Below are positions 1-8,456 of a stretch of DNA of 64,000 nucleotides, in pieces. How positions within the stretch are numbered: the stretch's first letter is position 1; each line of letters begins with the position of its first letter. Position numbers and translations under genes: made by a program. The notes below the pieces were generated by a model. That model was not told where the DNA came from, did not search any database, and saw only the letters and a list, made by a program, of their open reading frames with translations. The stretch is from Listeria sp. PSOL-1 (GTDB taxonomy: Bacteria; Bacillota; Bacilli; Lactobacillales; Listeriaceae), in the NCBI RefSeq assembly GCF_902806445.1, contig NZ_LR760298.1, positions 744,001 to 808,000 on the forward strand. Direction: 5' to 3'.

Positions 1-46
1 CTTCTTCTGTTTGTATTATGCAACTACTTGCAAATTGGTAGTAGGA

Positions 47-1840
47 TCACATATCTTCAGTTAAACGCAAGAACTCTCGCACATCTTCTTCCGTTACCGC
101 TAGTGTATCTTCCCAGAAAGAAGCTGTCGTTAGATCTACACCAAGGTGTTTTTGGGCAAGCTCTTCTGTTGTCATTTTCCCTGTATCTTTTAATAAAGCA
201 ATATAATCGTCTTCATAGCTTGAACCTGTTTTGCGTGCATGCTGATAAATGCCAAGTGAGAATAAATAGCCAAATGTATAAGGAAAATTATAAAAAGGCA
301 CGTCAGCAATATAAAAGTGAAGTTTAGAAGCCCAAAACTCAGGATGATATTCAGCGAGTGAGTCCATATAAGCTTCACGCTGAGCTTCTTCCATTAAGCG
401 ATTTAAACTGTTGGCAGTTAAAACGCCTTTTTTTCGTGCTTCATAAAAACGTGTTTCAAATAAAAAGCGCGCATGAATATTCATGAAAAAGGCGATACTT
501 CGTCCGATTTTATCTTCTAATAATGTTATTTTTTCTGCCTTTGTTTTTGCTTCTTTGACTGCGGCATCGGCAATGATCATTTCGGCAAAAGTAGATGCTG
601 TTTCTGCAACATTCATAGCGTAATGTGTATTTTCATAAGGTTCATCTCGGAGCACATAAGAATGAAAAGCATGCCCAAGTTCATGTGCAAGCGTGGCTAC
701 TGTTCCAGGGGCCCCGTCATAGGTCATAAAAATACGACTTTCTTTATTGATTGGAAAATCTGTACAAAAACCACCTGGACGCTTATTATCACGATTTTCT
801 GCTTCAATCCAGCGATTTTTAAAAGCATGCTCAGCAAATTCTGCCATTTTAGGACTAAATGCGTTAAAATGGCGAAGAATAAATTCAGCACCTTCTTGGT
901 AGCTATATTTTTTTGGTTCACCTTCAAGTAGTAAAGGTGCTTCAACATCGTAAAAACTCAATTTTTCTAAACCAAGTAATTTGGCCTTCCGTTCTAAGAA
1001 AGAAACAAAAATCGGTTTTTGCTCACGAATAACATGCCACATTGCTTTAAGTGTTTCAGGCTGCATTCGATTTAATGTAAGCGGTTCGTTGAGCACTTCT
1101 TTCGTGTCGCGAATCGCATATTTAGCAAGGCGGAATCCTGCTAAATGGTTAAGAGTGTCTGCAAAAATACGACGATTATTTTGCCAAGCTTCTGTATAAG
1201 CTTTAAATGTAGCCTTTCTAACAGCATGATCAGGATCATTTAATAAATTGAGCGCTTGACCCGGGGATATTTCTTTTTTTTCGTCTAGTTTAATACGCAT
1301 ATTGTTAACGATGGTGTCATAATGATCTGACCAGCCTTGATAGCCGTCAACAGACAAAGCATTGATGACCTCTTCTTGTGTTTTACTACCTTTTAATTTA
1401 CGATTTTCACGTGCTTCATTTAAAACAAAATGGATAGAATCCAATCCGTTGATTTGAAGGAGCTCTTCCCAAACAAGGTCTTCAATTTGGACAAATTTTT
1501 GGTGCCATTCGTCTTCAGCCGTTTGTAAAAGCGCATCATACGCGTAAATCAACGCACTAATTTCTACCGCTTTTTCATCAGTTACATCCGCAGAAGCAAG
1601 ACACTCTAAATAGGAACTCGCATTCATTAAGTTTTTGGAAATATCAGCTTGTTGATTGATAAGAAGCAAAAATTCAGCACTGTCTTCCTTGCTTTCAGGA
1701 ATGTTCCAGTTTTTGATATCTGAAATAAAGTGATCTAATGTTTCTTTTGCTTTTTCTAATGTTTCTTTTAATTCTGTAGAAGAGCTTCCACCTTGATAAA
1801 TGGAATCAAGTTCAAAAACATCTTGATACTGGTCTGACAT
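47..1840 (-). CDS. pepF: Oligoendopeptidase F (M3 family metallopeptidase)
   Basis: Cytoplasmic zinc metallopeptidase that cleaves medium-length oligopeptides. The M3 zinc motif HELGH lies near residue 385 (context ATLAHELGHAFHSY), and the length (597 aa) is normal for PepF. I chose the ATG at 1840 over the upstream in-frame start at 1858 because a GAGGAGG ribosome-binding site sits about 8 nt before it and the protein then begins MSDQYQD. A TATAAT-like box on the minus strand near 1885 could be its promoter. It is transcribed away from the yqeG operon and its stop lies near the window edge. Family is certain; substrate is inferred from homology. Confidence 0.93.
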   Translation of the reverse strand: MSDQYQDVFELDSIYQGGSSSTELKETLEKAKETLDHFISDIKNWNIPESKEDSAEFLLLINQQADISKNLMNASSYLECLASADVTDEKAVEISALIYAYDALLQTAEDEWHQKFVQIEDLVWEELLQINGLDSIHFVLNEARENRKLKGSKTQEEVINALSVDGYQGWSDHYDTIVNNMRIKLDEKKEISPGQALNLLNDPDHAVRKATFKAYTEAWQNNRRIFADTLNHLAGFRLAKYAIRDTKEVLNEPLTLNRMQPETLKAMWHVIREQKPIFVSFLERKAKLLGLEKLSFYDVEAPLLLEGEPKKYSYQEGAEFILRHFNAFSPKMAEFAEHAFKNRWIEAENRDNKRPGGFCTDFPINKESRIFMTYDGAPGTVATLAHELGHAFHSYVLRDEPYENTHYAMNVAETASTFAEMIIADAAVKEAKTKAEKITLLEDKIGRSIAFFMNIHARFLFETRFYEARKKGVLTANSLNRLMEEAQREAYMDSLAEYHPEFWASKLHFYIADVPFYNFPYTFGYLFSLGIYQHARKTGSSYEDDYIALLKDTGKMTTEELAQKHLGVDLTTASFWEDTLAVTEEDVREFLRLTEDM

Positions 1841-1995
1841 ATCTATTCCTCCTCGCAAACTACTCAGGTAAAATATACCCTATTATAGCATTAAACAAAA
1901 ATTTTTTTGTAAAAAAGGGCAAAAGATGTTAAAATTTTGTAGAATATCTACTTAAGATAGATAAGAACGTATACTTTGAATTGAGGTGCAACTGA

Positions 1996-2517
1996 TTGTT
2001 AAAGCAATTTTCACCAGATAAGATGCTGCTAACTCCTTTTGGGATTACAGCAGAACATTTACGCGACTTAGGAAAAAAAGCCGTGCTCACAGATCTTGAT
2101 AATACACTCCTTGCATGGGATGAGCTTGATGCAACCGATGAAATTATTAACTGGTTTACGCTGTTAGAGGAAGAGGGAATTAAAGTGATGCTCCTTTCCA
2201 ATAATTCAGTTGAGCGAGTAGAACGCATTGCACGTCGGGCAGATATTCCATTTATTGCTAGAGCAAAAAAACCACTTGCTAAAAATTTTCAAAAAGCATT
2301 AGCAGAATTAGACGTAAAACCTGAAGAAACGGTTATGATTGGTGATCAGATTATGACTGACATTTTAGGTGGAAATAGACAAAAATTGATGACCATTTTT
2401 GTTCGTCCAGTAAAGGAAACCGACGGACTAGCGACGAAATTTAATCGCCTGATGGAACGATTTATTTTAAAACAGTTAAGTAAACAACAAAAATTAGAGT
2501 GGGAGGAGTCGCTTTGA
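1996..2517 (+). CDS. yqeG: YqeG family HAD IIIA-type phosphatase
   Basis: HAD-superfamily hydrolase of 173 aa, first gene of the yqeG-yqeH-aroE cluster. The nucleophile motif DLDNTL appears near residue 33, LLSNNS gives the second motif, and MIGDQIMTD the acidic third motif. Start is TTG with GAGGTG seven bases upstream. It overlaps yqeH by four bases, suggesting translational coupling. The family is conserved in Firmicutes beside the ribosome-assembly GTPase YqeH; its natural substrate is not evident from sequence (phosphatidylglycerophosphate phosphatase activity has been proposed for relatives). Confidence 0.9.
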   Translation: MLKQFSPDKMLLTPFGITAEHLRDLGKKAVLTDLDNTLLAWDELDATDEIINWFTLLEEEGIKVMLLSNNSVERVERIARRADIPFIARAKKPLAKNFQKALAELDVKPEETVMIGDQIMTDILGGNRQKLMTIFVRPVKETDGLATKFNRLMERFILKQLSKQQKLEWEESL

Positions 2518-3614
2518 CAGAAGAATTAAGATGCATTGGATGCGGAGCAATTATTCAAACAGAAGATGAAACAAAACCAGGTTATGTACCAGCTTCTTCT
2601 TTAAAAAAGGGCAATATGATTTGCAAACGTTGCTTTCGTTTAAAACATTATAACGAAATTCAAGATGTATCACTTACCGATGACGATTTCTTGCGGATTT
2701 TAAATCAGATAAGTGAAAAAGAAGCTTTAATCGTTTATGTTGTGGATATTTTTGACTTCGATGGAAGCTTCCTCCCTGGAATGCCTCGCTTTGCTGGAAA
2801 CAATCCAATTCTTCTAGTAGGGAATAAAGAAGATTTACTTCCTAAATCGCTAAAAAGAGACAAGCTCGTTCGCTGGATGCGCACGCGAGCAAAAGATTTA
2901 GGCGTTCAGGCAAAAGATGTCCATTTAATTAGTGCCAAAAAAGATTATGGGGTTGAACTGTTACTTCATAAAATTGAAGAGCTTAGACATGGGAAAGATG
3001 TTTATGTAGTTGGTTGTACAAACGTTGGTAAATCAACATTAATCAATAAAATTATTCAGCTTGTTTCAGGTGAAAATAATGTCATTACAACTTCTCAATT
3101 TCCGGGAACAACACTTGATAAAATTGAAATCCCTTTAGAAGATGATCATGTATTAGTTGATACACCAGGAATTATTAATCACCATCAAATGGCTCATTTT
3201 ATCAAACCAAAAACGCTTAAACTGATTACACCTAAAAAAGAAATTAAACCAATTACTTTCCAGCTTAATGAAGAGCAAACGCTATTTTTTGGTGCATTGG
3301 CACGTCTTGATTTTGTTCAAGGTAAAAGACAGCCATTCATCATTTATATGGCGGGAGAACTTAAGCCACATCGTACGAAACTAGAAAATGCCGACCAGTT
3401 ATACGAAAGACAAAAAGGTGAAGTTTTAGCTCCACCAACAACCGATGAATTAGATTTATTACCAGAACTAGTCCCCCATCAGTTTAAAATAAATAAACGC
3501 TCTGACATTGTTTTTTCTGGTTTAGGTTGGGTTACACTTCCAGCAGGAGAGGCAAAAATAATCGCGTGGGTGCCAAAAGGTGTTAATGTAACGATTCGCG
3601 ATGCGTTTATTTAA
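2514..3614 (+). CDS. yqeH: Ribosome biogenesis GTPase YqeH (circularly permuted)
   Basis: GTPase needed for 30S subunit assembly in Bacillus. The N-terminus carries a zinc finger of two Cys pairs (CIGC and CKRC). The GTPase motifs are circularly permuted: NKED (G4) comes near residue 105, before the P-loop GCTNVGKST near residue 165 and DTPG (G3) near 215. Length is 366 aa, the same as I recall for the Bacillus protein. Start is TTG at 2514 with GGGAGGAG just upstream; the GTG at 2499 is less well placed. Overlaps the end of yqeG. Confidence 0.95.
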   Translation: MTEELRCIGCGAIIQTEDETKPGYVPASSLKKGNMICKRCFRLKHYNEIQDVSLTDDDFLRILNQISEKEALIVYVVDIFDFDGSFLPGMPRFAGNNPILLVGNKEDLLPKSLKRDKLVRWMRTRAKDLGVQAKDVHLISAKKDYGVELLLHKIEELRHGKDVYVVGCTNVGKSTLINKIIQLVSGENNVITTSQFPGTTLDKIEIPLEDDHVLVDTPGIINHHQMAHFIKPKTLKLITPKKEIKPITFQLNEEQTLFFGALARLDFVQGKRQPFIIYMAGELKPHRTKLENADQLYERQKGEVLAPPTTDELDLLPELVPHQFKINKRSDIVFSGLGWVTLPAGEAKIIAWVPKGVNVTIRDAFI

Positions 3615-3631
3615 AAAGGAGCGAATTCATC

Positions 3632-4447
3632 TTGAAAAAATATGCCGTCATTGGAAATCCGATTCATCATTCGCTATCACCAATCATCCATAACCGCCTG
3701 ATTCAAGAGCTTAGTTTAGATGCGCATTATGATGCGATACAAATAGATCCAGAACGATTTGATGCCGAAATAACGCGACTTAAACAATCGGATATATCAG
3801 GTTTTAATGTCACTGTCCCTTTTAAAGAACGGATTATTCCTTATTTAGATGAAATTCATGGTTTAGCCAAAAGCTGCTATGCAGTCAATACGGTCGTTCG
3901 TGAAAATAATCGTTGGCATGGCTATAACACAGATGGTGACGGTTATTTTGAAGCATTGATGGACATTTATAAAATTCATCCAAACGACAAAATATTAATT
4001 ATTGGTGCTGGTGGTGCAAGTAAAGGAATTTATTTAACGTTGAAAAAAAGAAGTTTGGCACGCATTGACGTTACCAATCGTACGATCCAGCGTGCAAAAG
4101 AGATGCTCATTTCAAGAGAAGATTCAGCGCTTTCGATTGCTGAAGCAGAAGCTCGCTTAAGTGAGTATTCGATCATCATTCAAACGACATCCATTGGCCT
4201 TATAGAAACAAAGGATCAGTTGCCACTTTCACTTAAAAACTTATCCGCAGATACCCTTGTTTCAGATATTATTTATAATCCATTTGAAACCAGATTTCTT
4301 AAAGTGGCTCGTGAAAAAGGAGCGAAGACACAAAATGGTTTATCGATGTTTATTGGTCAAGGAGCACTCGCGTTTAAATATTGGACAGGAATTACCCCAG
4401 ATCGTAAATTAATGAAAGAAGCTGTACTTGAAGCACTTTCAAAATAG
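3632..4447 (+). CDS. aroE: Shikimate dehydrogenase
   Basis: NADPH-dependent reduction of 3-dehydroshikimate to shikimate in aromatic amino acid synthesis. The protein (271 aa) has the substrate-binding N-terminus (GNPIHHSLSP, then NVTVPFKE with the catalytic Lys), the NTDGDG segment, and a Rossmann glycine motif GAGGASKG near residue 128. TTG start with AAAGGAG upstream. Lies 17 nt after yqeH and 9 nt before yhbY in the same operon. Confidence 0.95.
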   Translation: MKKYAVIGNPIHHSLSPIIHNRLIQELSLDAHYDAIQIDPERFDAEITRLKQSDISGFNVTVPFKERIIPYLDEIHGLAKSCYAVNTVVRENNRWHGYNTDGDGYFEALMDIYKIHPNDKILIIGAGGASKGIYLTLKKRSLARIDVTNRTIQRAKEMLISREDSALSIAEAEARLSEYSIIIQTTSIGLIETKDQLPLSLKNLSADTLVSDIIYNPFETRFLKVAREKGAKTQNGLSMFIGQGALAFKYWTGITPDRKLMKEAVLEALSK

Positions 4448-4456
4448 GAGGACATC

Positions 4457-4747
4457 ATGTTAACAGGAAAACAAATACGTTATTTAAGAAAACAGGCACA
4501 TGCGCTAACGCCAATTTTTCAAGTTGGAAAAGGTGGCGTGAATCCCAATATGGTACAGCAAATTACTGAAGCTCTTGAAGCGCGCGAGTTAATTAAAATA
4601 TCCATTTTACAAAACGCTGAAGAAGATCGTCAAAAAATCGCTGAAACCTTAAGCGCGAGAACGCGTTCAGAGCTTGTTCAAGTGATCGGTCGTACAATCA
4701 TTCTCTACAAAGAATCAAGAAGTAAAAAAGAAATTATTTTGCCATAA
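4457..4747 (+). CDS. yhbY: YhbY family RNA-binding protein (CRM domain)
   Basis: Small (96 aa) CRM-domain protein that associates with pre-50S ribosomal particles in other bacteria. It begins MLTGKQIRYLRKQAHAL and contains the QVGKGGV loop (GxxG-like RNA-binding motif) near residue 23, characteristic of the family. ATG start preceded by AGGAGG. In the middle of the yqeG-yqeM operon, consistent with a role in ribosome assembly together with YqeH and RsfS. Confidence 0.93.
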   Translation: MLTGKQIRYLRKQAHALTPIFQVGKGGVNPNMVQQITEALEARELIKISILQNAEEDRQKIAETLSARTRSELVQVIGRTIILYKESRSKKEIILP

Positions 4748-4761
4748 AAGGAGTTCTTTTG

Positions 4762-5337
4762 ATGAAAAAGAAAATTGGCATCCTTGGTGGAACATTTAAT
4801 CCACCGCATATCATGCACTTAATTATCGCTAATGAAGTGCGCAACAAGCTCGGTCTTCAAAAGATCATTTTTTTGCCTAATAATCAGCCACCACATAAAG
4901 AAACCACCGTTCTCGCATCCAACGAGGAGCGTCTTGCTATGCTTCAGCTTGCGATCAAAGGGAACCCTTATTTTGAGATTGATCCACGAGAGCTTCATCG
5001 CAAGGGAAAATCCTATACATTTGACACGATGAAAGAAATGGTGGCAGAAGAGCCAGAGACCTTATTTTATTTTATTATTGGTGGAGATATGGTAGAATAT
5101 TTGCCAAAATGGTATCATGTAAATGAGCTTGTTCAGCTTGTTCAATTTGTTGGTGTGAATCGCCCTAATTATTTGAAGCAATCAGCGTTTGATGTTCTTT
5201 GGGTAGATGTGCCAGAAACAGCGATTTGCTCAACACTTATTCGCAGGAAAATAGCAGCTAACAAACCAATTGACTATTATACACCCGCTGAGGTTGTCCA
5301 ATATATAAAGGAGCATAAATGCTATGAAACGAACTGA
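4762..5337 (+). CDS. nadD: Nicotinate-nucleotide adenylyltransferase
   Basis: Adenylates nicotinate mononucleotide to deamido-NAD in NAD synthesis. The nucleotidyltransferase motif GGTFNPPHIMH is at residues 8-18, and a variant of the C-terminal ISSTxIR motif (CSTLIR) is near residue 156. Starts possible at TTG 4759 and ATG 4762; AAAGGAG is better spaced for the ATG, giving 191 aa. Overlaps yqeK by 14 nt, so the two are probably translationally coupled. Confidence 0.95.
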   Translation: MKKKIGILGGTFNPPHIMHLIIANEVRNKLGLQKIIFLPNNQPPHKETTVLASNEERLAMLQLAIKGNPYFEIDPRELHRKGKSYTFDTMKEMVAEEPETLFYFIIGGDMVEYLPKWYHVNELVQLVQFVGVNRPNYLKQSAFDVLWVDVPETAICSTLIRRKIAANKPIDYYTPAEVVQYIKEHKCYETN

Positions 5338-5899
5338 AATGCTTGAAAAAGTGAAACAAGCTATGCCCGAAAAGCGTTATTTACATTCACTTGGCGTTGA
5401 AACAACAGCCATTCATTTAGCTGAGCATTACAATATTCCGACTGAAAAAGCAAGTATTGCTGGGATCTTACATGATTATGCTAAATATTATTCCAATGAG
5501 CATGCAAAAGAAGTCATCATTAACCAAAAGCTAGATCCTCGGCTACTTGATTTCCATCCATCGATTTGGCATGGGCCAGTCGGCAGTTATCTTATTCAGC
5601 AAGCGTTTGCGGTGACCGATCCAGAAATTATTGAAGCGATCCGTGTGCACACAACTGGTAAAGCAGCTATGAGTACGCTTGATAAAATTATTTATCTAGC
5701 AGATTATACGGAACCAGGACGTGATTTTCCTGGTGTAGATAAAGCAAGAGAGCTAGTTGAAAAATCATTAGATGATGCTATGCTGTATGCTCTTGAGCAG
5801 ACAATGATTTTCTTAGCAGGAAGAAATAGTTTGATCTTCCCTGATACATTAGATGCTTATAATGATTTTGTACGTAAGAAAATAAAGGAGTTGTCTTAA
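5324..5899 (+). CDS. yqeK: YqeK family HD-domain hydrolase (Ap4A hydrolase)
   Basis: HD-domain phosphohydrolase of 191 aa. The metal ligands are visible as H..HDYAKY (near residue 49) and further His/Asp residues (WHGPVG, HTTGK, LADYTEPGRDF). Members of this family hydrolyse diadenosine tetraphosphate to ADP symmetrically. Start lies inside the nadD 3' end with GGAG upstream. Located between nadD and rsfS, the normal order in Bacillus and Listeria. Confidence 0.93.
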   Translation: MKRTEMLEKVKQAMPEKRYLHSLGVETTAIHLAEHYNIPTEKASIAGILHDYAKYYSNEHAKEVIINQKLDPRLLDFHPSIWHGPVGSYLIQQAFAVTDPEIIEAIRVHTTGKAAMSTLDKIIYLADYTEPGRDFPGVDKARELVEKSLDDAMLYALEQTMIFLAGRNSLIFPDTLDAYNDFVRKKIKELS

Positions 5900-5902
5900 A
5901 AT

Positions 5903-6259
5903 TTGACTAATCATGAACTTTTAATGATTGTTGCTAAAGCAGCAGACGATAAACGCGCAGAGGATATTTTGGCATTAGATATGCAAGGGATTTCGAGCTT
6001 TGCTGATTATTTCGTTATCTGTCACGGAAATTCTGATAAGCAGGTGCAAGCCATTGCCCGTGAAATTAAAGAAAAAGCAATAGAAAATCAAATCGAAGTG
6101 AAGCGCTTAGAAGGCTTTGATGCAGCGAAATGGATCTTAATTGATTTAGGGGAAATCGTTGTGCATGTCTTTAACCGAGATGAACGTTCTTATTATAATC
6201 TTGAAAAATTATGGGGCGATGCGCCTCTTGAAAATGTGACAGCAGCATTCACATCTTAA
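5903..6259 (+). CDS. rsfS: Ribosomal silencing factor RsfS
   Basis: Binds ribosomal protein L14 and blocks subunit joining when nutrients run short. The 118-aa protein shows the conserved block DMQGISSFADYFVICHG and the C-terminal VHVFNRDERSYYNLEKLW. Start is TTG at 5903, with AAAGGAG about 12 nt upstream overlapping the end of yqeK. An intrinsic terminator follows directly, though yqeM begins just after it. Confidence 0.95.
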   Translation: MTNHELLMIVAKAADDKRAEDILALDMQGISSFADYFVICHGNSDKQVQAIAREIKEKAIENQIEVKRLEGFDAAKWILIDLGEIVVHVFNRDERSYYNLEKLWGDAPLENVTAAFTS

Positions 6260-6260
6260 A

Positions 6261-6301
6261 AGAAAAAGCCAATGAGTCTTCGCGCTTTTTGGCTTTTTTA
6301 T
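6261..6301 (+). terminator. Intrinsic terminator after rsfS
   Basis: The arm AAAAAGCCAA pairs with TTGGCTTTTT, followed by a T-run. It may attenuate rather than end transcription, since yqeM follows in the same direction only 17 nt later. Confidence 0.75.
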
Positions 6302-6317
6302 TGGGAGGAAAAGTATT

Positions 6318-7061
6318 TTGAGTTACGAATTTTTTCCGCAAGTTTATGATCAATTGATGGATGAGGAATTATATGATGAGTGGCTTTCTTTCACCCTCTC
6401 ACTAATTAAGCAAGAAGGCGGAAAGGTATTAGACCTTGCTTGTGGGACAGGGGAATTTTTGCTGCGGATGAAACTAGCTGGTTTTGATGCGTCTGGTGTA
6501 GATTTATCTAGTGAAATGCTAAATGTAGCAGCAAAGAAATTTGCTCAAATTGAGATGGAGGTGCCACTATACGAGCAAAATATGACTACGCTTAATTTGC
6601 CTTATCAGGTAGATCTTGTCACCTGCTTTTGTGATTCGCTTAATTATTTGGAGACGGAAAAAGACTTAGACGAAACGCTAGCAGCTGTATATAAAACACT
6701 TTCTTTTCAAGGAATTTTTCTTTTTGATGTTCATTCTATTTATAAAATGGATGTTGGCTTTAAAGATTATTCTTATGGGGATAGTGATGAATTTGTTGCG
6801 ACGATTTGGAATTCATTTAAAGGAGAATTCCCACATTCAGTCAATCATGAGCTCACTTTTTTTGTAGAGATGGAGGACGGGAACTATTTTCGCCGTGACG
6901 AGCTTCATAAGGAGCGTACATATCCAGTAGGCGTTTATATAGAAAAGCTATCTCAAGCAGGATTTGATAAGGTCGAAGTATTTGCTGATTTTAAAAAAAG
7001 AAAGCCGGATGAAACAAGCGAACGCATCTTTTTTGTTGCGTATAAACATTTTTCTAGATGA
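6318..7061 (+). CDS. yqeM: YqeM family SAM-dependent methyltransferase
   Basis: Class I methyltransferase of 247 aa with SAM-binding motif I VLDLACGTGEF near residue 38, then DASGVDLSSEML and the motif IV region DLVTCFCDSLNYL. Substrate is unknown for this family. TTG start with GGGAGGA upstream. It completes the conserved yqeG-yqeM cluster and precedes comEA, as in Bacillus. Confidence 0.88.
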   Translation: MSYEFFPQVYDQLMDEELYDEWLSFTLSLIKQEGGKVLDLACGTGEFLLRMKLAGFDASGVDLSSEMLNVAAKKFAQIEMEVPLYEQNMTTLNLPYQVDLVTCFCDSLNYLETEKDLDETLAAVYKTLSFQGIFLFDVHSIYKMDVGFKDYSYGDSDEFVATIWNSFKGEFPHSVNHELTFFVEMEDGNYFRRDELHKERTYPVGVYIEKLSQAGFDKVEVFADFKKRKPDETSERIFFVAYKHFSR

Positions 7062-7143
7062 AAAGTGTTTTTTTGTAGAAATAAATTGATTTTTACTAGG
7101 AAGAAAAGCAATCATTGCTTGTAAAAAAATAAAAGGGTTTTTT
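7061..7143 (+). promoter_or_regulatory. Candidate ComK-type AT boxes upstream of comEA
   Basis: Two segments fit AAAA-N5-TTTT (7061-7073 and 7131-7143), the half-site pattern bound by the competence regulator ComK. Their spacing does not fit the classical 8, 18 or 31 bp arrangement, and an AT-rich region yields such matches by chance, so this is tentative. Confidence 0.25.
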
Positions 7144-7182
7144 ATAGAAATAGCGAATAAGTAATTAACAGGAGGAAAAAAG

Positions 7183-7788
7183 ATGTGGCAAGATAAATTA
7201 AAACAGCGCCCTGTACAAATTGCTATCGCCATCCTATTCATTCTTTCAATCATTGCTTGCTTAACCTACTTTTCGCAAAATAAAACCCCTGAAATAAAGC
7301 AGCAAACAAAGAAGCAAGAAGAACCACCGAATAAAGTAAAGGAAAATAATGAAGTAGAAGCAACCACAACCGTTACAATTGATATAAAAGGAGCAGTAAA
7401 AAGCCCTGGCGTTTACACCCTGAAAAAAGATGCCAGAGTAAAAGATGCTGTTGCAAAAGCTGGGGGCTTGTTAAACGATGCCGACCCAAAAAGCATTAAC
7501 TTAGCAGCTAAGTTGAAAGATGAAATGGTTGTCACCGTTTATTCAAAAGGTGAAAAAGACTCCATACAAACAAGCGAAGAAAGTAATGACAAGCAAAAAA
7601 TCAATTTAAACGAAGCCAAAGAAGCAGAATTGACAACCGTTCCAGGAATTGGTCCAGCCAAAGCGCGTGCCATTATCGACTATCGGGAAAAAGAAGGACT
7701 ATTTAAAGAAGTAGCAGATTTAAAAAATATATCCGGCATCGGTGCCAAAACAATCGATAAACTAGCCGAATATTTAACGGTGGAATAG
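7183..7788 (+). CDS. comEA: ComEA family DNA uptake receptor
   Basis: Membrane-anchored DNA receptor of the competence machinery. One N-terminal transmembrane helix (about residues 11-29), a charged low-complexity linker, a SLBB domain (TTVTIDIKGAVKSPGVYTL onward, residues 60-115), and a C-terminal helix-hairpin-helix pair (LTTVPGIGPAKARAI and ISGIGAKTIDKL) that binds double-stranded DNA. Length 201 aa is typical. ACAGGAGG precedes the ATG. Separated from comEB by its own promoter region. Confidence 0.95.
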   Translation: MWQDKLKQRPVQIAIAILFILSIIACLTYFSQNKTPEIKQQTKKQEEPPNKVKENNEVEATTTVTIDIKGAVKSPGVYTLKKDARVKDAVAKAGGLLNDADPKSINLAAKLKDEMVVTVYSKGEKDSIQTSEESNDKQKINLNEAKEAELTTVPGIGPAKARAIIDYREKEGLFKEVADLKNISGIGAKTIDKLAEYLTVE

Positions 7789-7792
7789 TTAG

Positions 7793-7822
7793 TTGACGAT
7801 TCTGTAAAAAAAGCACTATACT
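7793..7822 (+). promoter_or_regulatory. SigA-type promoter of comEB-comEC
   Basis: TTGACG, 18-nt spacer, TATACT, lying between comEA and comEB. Close to the SigA consensus and correctly placed for the GTG start at 7851. Confidence 0.7.
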
Positions 7823-7850
7823 AAAGAAAAAAGACAAGGGAGTTTTGTCA

Positions 7851-8402
7851 GTGCAACGTATCGAATGGGATCAATTTTTCATGGCACAAAGTCATTTAAT
7901 TTCAACAAGGAGCACTTGTACGCGCTTAATGGTCGGGGCTACGATTGTTCGCGATAAACGAATTATTGCTGGCGGTTATAATGGATCAGTTGCTGGTTGT
8001 GATCATTGTTCAGAAGAAGGATGCCTGATTGTCGACGGTCATTGTATTCGCACGATTCATGCCGAAATGAATGCCATTTTGCAATGTTCGAAGTTTGGAG
8101 TTTCAACAGATCAAGCGGAGCTTTATGTCACACATTTTCCTTGTGTTGCTTGCTGTAAATCCATTATTCAAGCTGGGATAAAGTCTGTTTACTATGCGGA
8201 AGATTATAAGAATCATCCTTATGCAATAGAATTATTTGACCAAGCTAACGTCAATATAAAAAAAGTACCGTTCGATGAAAGCATACTAAACATGAATAAC
8301 GGAAAACTTTTAACCGCTATAAAAGAAGCTTTACAAGAATCTAATCTTGACGAAAATATCGCAAATCAATTATTCATTCACATTCAAGACAAATTATCAT
8401 AA
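7851..8402 (+). CDS. comEB: ComEB / deoxycytidylate deaminase family protein
   Basis: dCMP deaminase-like zinc enzyme converting dCMP to dUMP; sits in the comE cluster but is not required for uptake in Bacillus. The zinc site is visible as HAEMNAI (His and catalytic Glu) and PCVACC. Additional Cys/His residues (CDHCSEEGC) near residue 50 could bind a second zinc. I placed the start at GTG 7851 (protein begins MQRIEWDQFF) because AAGGGAG is 8 nt upstream; TTG 7845 is too close to it. Confidence 0.93.
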   Translation: MQRIEWDQFFMAQSHLISTRSTCTRLMVGATIVRDKRIIAGGYNGSVAGCDHCSEEGCLIVDGHCIRTIHAEMNAILQCSKFGVSTDQAELYVTHFPCVACCKSIIQAGIKSVYYAEDYKNHPYAIELFDQANVNIKKVPFDESILNMNNGKLLTAIKEALQESNLDENIANQLFIHIQDKLS

Positions 8403-8456
8403 AGGGAGGGAAGGAAAATCGAGCGTACGATTTTTCTTATCGCGGTCCAAACGCTT

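Noticed and set aside
1-46. Gene remnant before pepF
   Set aside because: Only 46 nt with no recognisable coding or hairpin structure; the open frame at 28-327 is antisense to pepF and has no support.
6257-6317. rsfS terminator as the operon end with a separate yqeM promoter
   Set aside because: No promoter-like sequence fits in the few bases between the terminator and the yqeM ribosome-binding site; partial read-through is more likely.
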